The position numbers were made by a program, and so were the translations under genes. A DNA stretch of 17,665 bases from an uncultured Bacilli bacterium. Its GTDB lineage: Bacteria; Bacillota_I; Bacilli_A; RF39; UBA660. Positions 13,724 through 17,665 of the stretch are shown one piece after another. The notes beneath the pieces were generated by a model, which was not told where the DNA came from, did no database searches, and saw only the letters and a program-made list of their open reading frames with translations. The first letter of the stretch is position 1. Each line of letters opens with the position of its first letter. The DNA lies in assembly GCA_947584955.1 (NCBI GenBank), contig CANPWS010000005.1:1-17665 (forward strand), given 5' to 3'.

Positions 13724-16700
13724 ATGAAAAAAGTAACAAATTTTATTGTAGATAAAAGATATTTTATTTTAGTTTTATTTATTGCTTTGACAATAGTTTC
13801 AGCAATATTTTCCAAAAATGTGAAAATTAATCATGATATAGCTAAATATTTACCAGATACTTCAGAGACGAGAATTGGAATGAACATAATGGAAAAAGAA
13901 TTTGAGGGAAAAGAGACAAGTACATTAAATATTATGTTCGAAAATTTAAGTAAAGAAGAAAAACAAAATATTAAAGAAAAGTTACAAAATATTGATGGAG
14001 TAAAAGATATTTACTATGATGATACTTTAGATTATAACAAAGATAAATATACATTGTATGTAGTTAATGTAAAAGATAAATCAGATTCAAAATTAGCAAC
14101 TAAAGTATATAACCAAATAAATGAAGAATATAAAGATTATACCTTTTATACAAGTGGTGATATAGCTGAGACTAATAAAACAGTTTTACCATTTTGGATA
14201 ATAGCTTTAGCAGTTTTTTCAGCATTAATTATTTTAATTATTATGTGTGAATCTTTTGTAGAACCATTTTTATTTTTAATAACAATTTTAATGGCCGTTA
14301 TCTTAAATAAAGGAACAAATATTATTTTTCCTAATGTTTCACATATTACATCTTCAATATCCGCAATATTACAAATGGCTTTATCAATGGATTATTCTAT
14401 TATGTTAATGAATAGATACGATCAAGAAAAAAAGACTGAAAAAGATAAAGTAAAAGCAATGAAAAAAGCTTTACATAAGGCTTTTCAAGCAATTTCTAGT
14501 AGTTCAGTTACTACTATAGTAGGGCTTTTAGCTTTAGTATTTATGAGTTTTAAAATAGGAAAAGACTTAGGAATTATTTTAGCCAAAGGAGTATTATTTA
14601 GTTTAATTTGTATATTCTTTGTTTTACCTTCATTAATACTTATGTTTGATAAATGGATTGTTAAAACTAAGAAAAAAACTCCACATATTAAATTAGATAA
14701 ACTTGGAAGAGTAAGCTATAAAATTAGATATGTATCTTTACCATTATTTTTAATTGTATTAGTTACAAGTTTTATATTAAAAGGTAATTTAGGTATTCTT
14801 TATACTGATAAACAAACAGATGAAATATCAAAAAAATTTACAGAAAATAATCAAATGGCTATTTTATATCAAAATAAAGATGAAGATAAAATAGCAAAAT
14901 ATTTAGAAAATTTAGAACAAAATAATAATATAAATGAAGTATTAGGATATGGAAATACTATTAATAAAAAATTAACATATGATAAATTAAATAATAAATT
15001 AAAAGATTTAGGTTCAGAAACAAAAGTTGAAGATTATTTATTAAAAATAATTTACTATGATTATTATAATAAACAAAGTAGTAATAAAATTACTTTAAAT
15101 GATTTTTTAAATTTTATTGAAAATGAAGCATATAATAATCAAAAAATAAATAATAAAATAGATGATAATACAAAAAAAGATATAACAAGATTAAAAAACT
15201 TTGTCATAAAAAATGAAATAAATAAAAAAAGAACTAAAGAAGAAATAGCTAGTATATTAGAAATTGATCAAAGTAACATAAATGATATTTTTGTCTATTA
15301 TTTATCTAAACATAACGAAGAAGAAATAACTTTACCAGTATTTATTAATTTTATGAATAACGATGTTTTAACTAATGAAAAATATAAAGATAAAATTAGT
15401 AAAGAAAATATAGAAAATTTAACTACTTTATCTAAATTTGTAAATAAAAATATTTTAGAAGAAAAGATGAATTTTGAAGAAATAGCTAATCTTTTTGGAA
15501 TAGATAGTGATAATACTAGTGAAATATTTAAATATTATATTTTAAAAAATAATAAAGATACAAAGATGACTATTTCAGAATTTGCTAATTTTGTTTTAAA
15601 TAATGTTTTAAATGATGAACGTTATAAAGAAAATTTTACTAAAGAAGATATTCAAAATATAAATTTATTATTAAATTTTAGTAATAAAGAAATAATTAAT
15701 AAAGAAATGAATAGTCAATATTTAGAAAATTTATTTGGAATTAATAAAAGTGTAGTTAAACAAATTTTATTACTAAAATATATTGATGAAGAAAATACTA
15801 ATAAATTTACGATTGAAGAGTTTATAAATTATGTAATAGAAATAAAAAATAATACTAATTATTTAAAAGATGTAGATATAAGTATTTTAGAATTATTAAA
15901 AAATTCAGATTTAATAAAAGATCAAACTAAGTATTCTACTAAAGAAATGTCACAAATATTTAATATAGATATAATTAAGATAAATGAATTATTTAATTTA
16001 ATAGATTATATTATAAAAGATAAAGAAGAATTTGCTACGCCATTAGAATTTGTAAATATAATTATAGATAATATTAATAATGAGAATATAAAAAATAATA
16101 TAGATGATGATAACATTGAAAAATTAAAATTATTACAATTAGTAATGATAAGTAGTGTTAATGATAAAGAATTTTCATATGAAGATATTTCTTATGTAAT
16201 TGGTATAGATATAAATACTGCTAAAGAAATATATACTTTATATATTTTTAATACAAGTAATATAGAAATAACTCCACTAGATTTTACATCTTTTATACTT
16301 ACTAATAAAGATGATCCTGCTTTTTCAAATAGTAATTTAAGTAAAAATATAGATAATTTAAATTTAGCTTATTTAGTTATGAATAGTACTTTAAATAATC
16401 AAAAATATGATAGTAATAGTTTATCTTTATTATTAGGAATAGATAATAAAAATATTAATTTATTATATGGATTATATGATTTTCTATATGTTAAAAATAA
16501 TGAAAATTATATATTTACATTAAAAGAGTTTGTAAATTTTGTTATTAATGATGTTATGACTAATTCGGATTATTCTAGTAAGTTTGATAATGACAAAATA
16601 ATTAAATTAAATACTGTTAATGATATTATGAATGATAGTTTAAATCATAAAGAATATACTTCTAATGAAATGTTTAATATTGTTAATAATTTATCAAATA

Positions 16701-17581
16701 ATATTCAAAAAAATATAATCGAAGTTCTTTATATTTATTATGGAAGTGTTAATCAGTATAATAATATATGGGAAATGACTGTGGAAGAATTTGTAAATTA
16801 TTTGAATAATGATATTCTACTTGATGAAAAATTTATTGATTTTATAGATGAAGATATGAAAGAAGATATAATAAATGCTAAAGATGATATAAAAGATGCT
16901 AGGGAATTATTAATTGGTAAAAACTATTCAAGAGTGGTATTAAATACTAATTTTGATTTAGAAAATAAAGAGACTTTTGATTTTATTAATAGTACTCAAG
17001 ATATGTTAAGTAAAGATGTAGATAATTTTTATATTATTGGAGATTCTAAAATGGCATATGAAATGAGTAAAACTTTTAATAGTGAATTAAATTTTATAAC
17101 TATTATAACAATGATATCAATATTTATAGTAGTAGCTATAACTTTTAAGTCTGCAATTATACCTATTATATTAGTATTAATAATACAATGTGCTATTTAT
17201 TTAACAATGGGTATTTTATATATTTCTAAAGATGATGTATATTTTATAGCTTTATTAATTGTTCAAAGTATATTAATGGGTGCAACTATAGATTATGCAA
17301 TTTTATATACATCATATTATCTTGAACATAGAAAAACTTTAAATATAAAAGATTCTATAATTAATTCTTATAATAGATCTATTCATACAATTTTAACATC
17401 AAGTTCTATACTTATTATAGTTACGTTAATTATAGCTAGTTTTACTACTGCAATTACTGCTAAGATTTGTAAAACTATTTCACAGGGTACTTTATGTTCA
17501 ACAATTTTAATTTTAATTTTATTGCCTTCGATACTGGGATTATGTGATAAATTTATAGTTAAAAAAGATAAGAAGTTATAA
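13724..17581 (+). CDS. MMPL/RND-type transporter with a repeat-filled extracytoplasmic loop
   Basis: A 1285-residue membrane protein of the MMPL family (RND superfamily), which exports lipids or drugs using the proton gradient. The fold is duplicated: TM1 at 12-31, a first periplasm-facing loop (about 32-153) and a five-helix bundle (155-310) with SMDYSIMLMNRY (221-232). TM7 follows at 338-353, then a very long second loop (about 355-1100) and a second bundle (1100-1275) with GATIDYAILYTSYYLEHR around D1190. Asp223 and Asp1190 fall at the paired DY positions expected to carry protons. Compact relatives such as B. subtilis YdfJ are about 720 residues, so most of the extra length is the second loop, which is made of tandem repeats. 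GAAAGGA (13706-13712) sets the ATG. The divergent TetR gene and palindrome suggest inducible expression. The substrate is unknown. Confidence 0.9.
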   Translation: MKKVTNFIVDKRYFILVLFIALTIVSAIFSKNVKINHDIAKYLPDTSETRIGMNIMEKEFEGKETSTLNIMFENLSKEEKQNIKEKLQNIDGVKDIYYDDTLDYNKDKYTLYVVNVKDKSDSKLATKVYNQINEEYKDYTFYTSGDIAETNKTVLPFWIIALAVFSALIILIIMCESFVEPFLFLITILMAVILNKGTNIIFPNVSHITSSISAILQMALSMDYSIMLMNRYDQEKKTEKDKVKAMKKALHKAFQAISSSSVTTIVGLLALVFMSFKIGKDLGIILAKGVLFSLICIFFVLPSLILMFDKWIVKTKKKTPHIKLDKLGRVSYKIRYVSLPLFLIVLVTSFILKGNLGILYTDKQTDEISKKFTENNQMAILYQNKDEDKIAKYLENLEQNNNINEVLGYGNTINKKLTYDKLNNKLKDLGSETKVEDYLLKIIYYDYYNKQSSNKITLNDFLNFIENEAYNNQKINNKIDDNTKKDITRLKNFVIKNEINKKRTKEEIASILEIDQSNINDIFVYYLSKHNEEEITLPVFINFMNNDVLTNEKYKDKISKENIENLTTLSKFVNKNILEEKMNFEEIANLFGIDSDNTSEIFKYYILKNNKDTKMTISEFANFVLNNVLNDERYKENFTKEDIQNINLLLNFSNKEIINKEMNSQYLENLFGINKSVVKQILLLKYIDEENTNKFTIEEFINYVIEIKNNTNYLKDVDISILELLKNSDLIKDQTKYSTKEMSQIFNIDIIKINELFNLIDYIIKDKEEFATPLEFVNIIIDNINNENIKNNIDDDNIEKLKLLQLVMISSVNDKEFSYEDISYVIGIDINTAKEIYTLYIFNTSNIEITPLDFTSFILTNKDDPAFSNSNLSKNIDNLNLAYLVMNSTLNNQKYDSNSLSLLLGIDNKNINLLYGLYDFLYVKNNENYIFTLKEFVNFVINDVMTNSDYSSKFDNDKIIKLNTVNDIMNDSLNHKEYTSNEMFNIVNNLSNNIQKNIIEVLYIYYGSVNQYNNIWEMTVEEFVNYLNNDILLDEKFIDFIDEDMKEDIINAKDDIKDARELLIGKNYSRVVLNTNFDLENKETFDFINSTQDMLSKDVDNFYIIGDSKMAYEMSKTFNSELNFITIITMISIFIVVAITFKSAIIPIILVLIIQCAIYLTMGILYISKDDVYFIALLIVQSILMGATIDYAILYTSYYLEHRKTLNIKDSIINSYNRSIHTILTSSSILIIVTLIIASFTTAITAKICKTISQGTLCSTILILILLPSILGLCDKFIVKKDKKL
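14970..16920 (+). repeat. Tandem ~80-residue coding repeats in the MMPL loop
   Basis: Seven full units and partial units at both ends, aligned on an ITLxEFxNF motif, begin at residues 456, 535, 615, 695, 771, 849, 931 and 1018 (bases 15089, 15326, 15566, 15806, 16034, 16268, 16514, 16775). Each has two halves: (I/M/F)T-x-x-(D/E)F-x-N(F/Y) plus a charged helix, then a helix leading to an LFGID-like turn (LEID, FGID, FGIN, FNID, IGID, LGID) and an aromatic helix (FVYYL, FKYYI, YTLYI). Spacings are 79, 80, 80, 76, 78, 82 and 87 residues. A half unit precedes the first (KLTYDKLNNKL...IIYYDYY). The units have diverged strongly, so this is an old duplication and not a recent slippage. Confidence 0.8.
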
Positions 17582-17605
17582 ATTATTTTGTTACTACTCA
17601 GCGTT

Positions 17606-17640
17606 AAATAACAGAGAATAGACAAACTCTGTTATTTTTA
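17606..17640 (+). terminator. Intrinsic terminator of the MMPL gene
   Basis: A perfect 11-bp stem AAATAACAGAG/CTCTGTTATTT (17606-17616, 17627-17637), a 10-nt loop and a short T-rich tail, 24 bases after the stop. The last 25 bases of the window carry no callable feature. Confidence 0.85.
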
Positions 17641-17665
17641 CATAAGAAAATTAGGTGAATAATAC

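Overview
The window is very AT-rich (about three quarters A+T by eye), densely coded, and uses AGGAGG-type ribosome binding sites and near-consensus sigma-A promoters. It carries an alpha/beta-type small acid-soluble spore protein, SepF, DivIVA and a rhodanese-free ThiI. This points to a low-GC, probably spore-forming member of the Firmicutes (Bacillota), perhaps a gut lineage. Tryptophan is TGG and UGA is not read as tryptophan, so it is not a recoded Mollicute. I cannot name the species.

Layout. (1) 1-636: the 3' end of a surface-type protein with a formylglycine-generating-enzyme/C-type-lectin-like C-terminal domain, then a terminator. (2) 750-3484: a consensus promoter drives tgt (queuosine tRNA modification) and a ClpX-like AAA+ unfoldase that has the IGF loop but a replaced N-terminal domain. 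(3) 3582-4500: sepF-divIVA, a condensed cell-division pair. Its terminator is physically interleaved with a perfect TTGACA-N17-TATAAT promoter for thiI (4530-5705). (4) 5779-5988: a spore SASP gene. It converges with a small multidrug-export-family membrane protein on the minus strand (6046-6543). (5) 6566-6629: back-to-back divergent promoters. The plus-strand one drives a TTG-started membrane protein of unknown function and serS, whose product looks like the archaeal-type rather than the common bacterial SerRS. (6) 8622-10961: copA, a Cu+-exporting P-type ATPase. It is followed by a promoter plus terminator unit that could be a small RNA or leader. (7) 10960-12976: a MATE efflux protein fused to a cytidylate-kinase-like domain whose C-terminus looks truncated. 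(8) 13010-17640: a divergent TetR regulator and a 1285-residue MMPL/RND-type transporter, separated by a perfect 16-bp palindrome. The second extracytoplasmic loop of the transporter contains about seven and a half tandem, degenerate ~80-residue repeats.

Functional theme. The left half is mostly housekeeping: tRNA modification and charging, cell division, protein quality control and sporulation. The right half, from 8.6 kb on, is a run of export systems: copper P-ATPase, MATE-kinase fusion and TetR/MMPL. No tRNA, rRNA, CRISPR array, transposase or integrase was seen. No gene-free stretch exceeds about 250 bases. The most unusual items are the MATE-kinase fusion, the repeat array inside the MMPL loop, the ClpX-like protein with a foreign N-terminus, the interleaved terminator-promoters and the candidate small RNA at 10887-10961.
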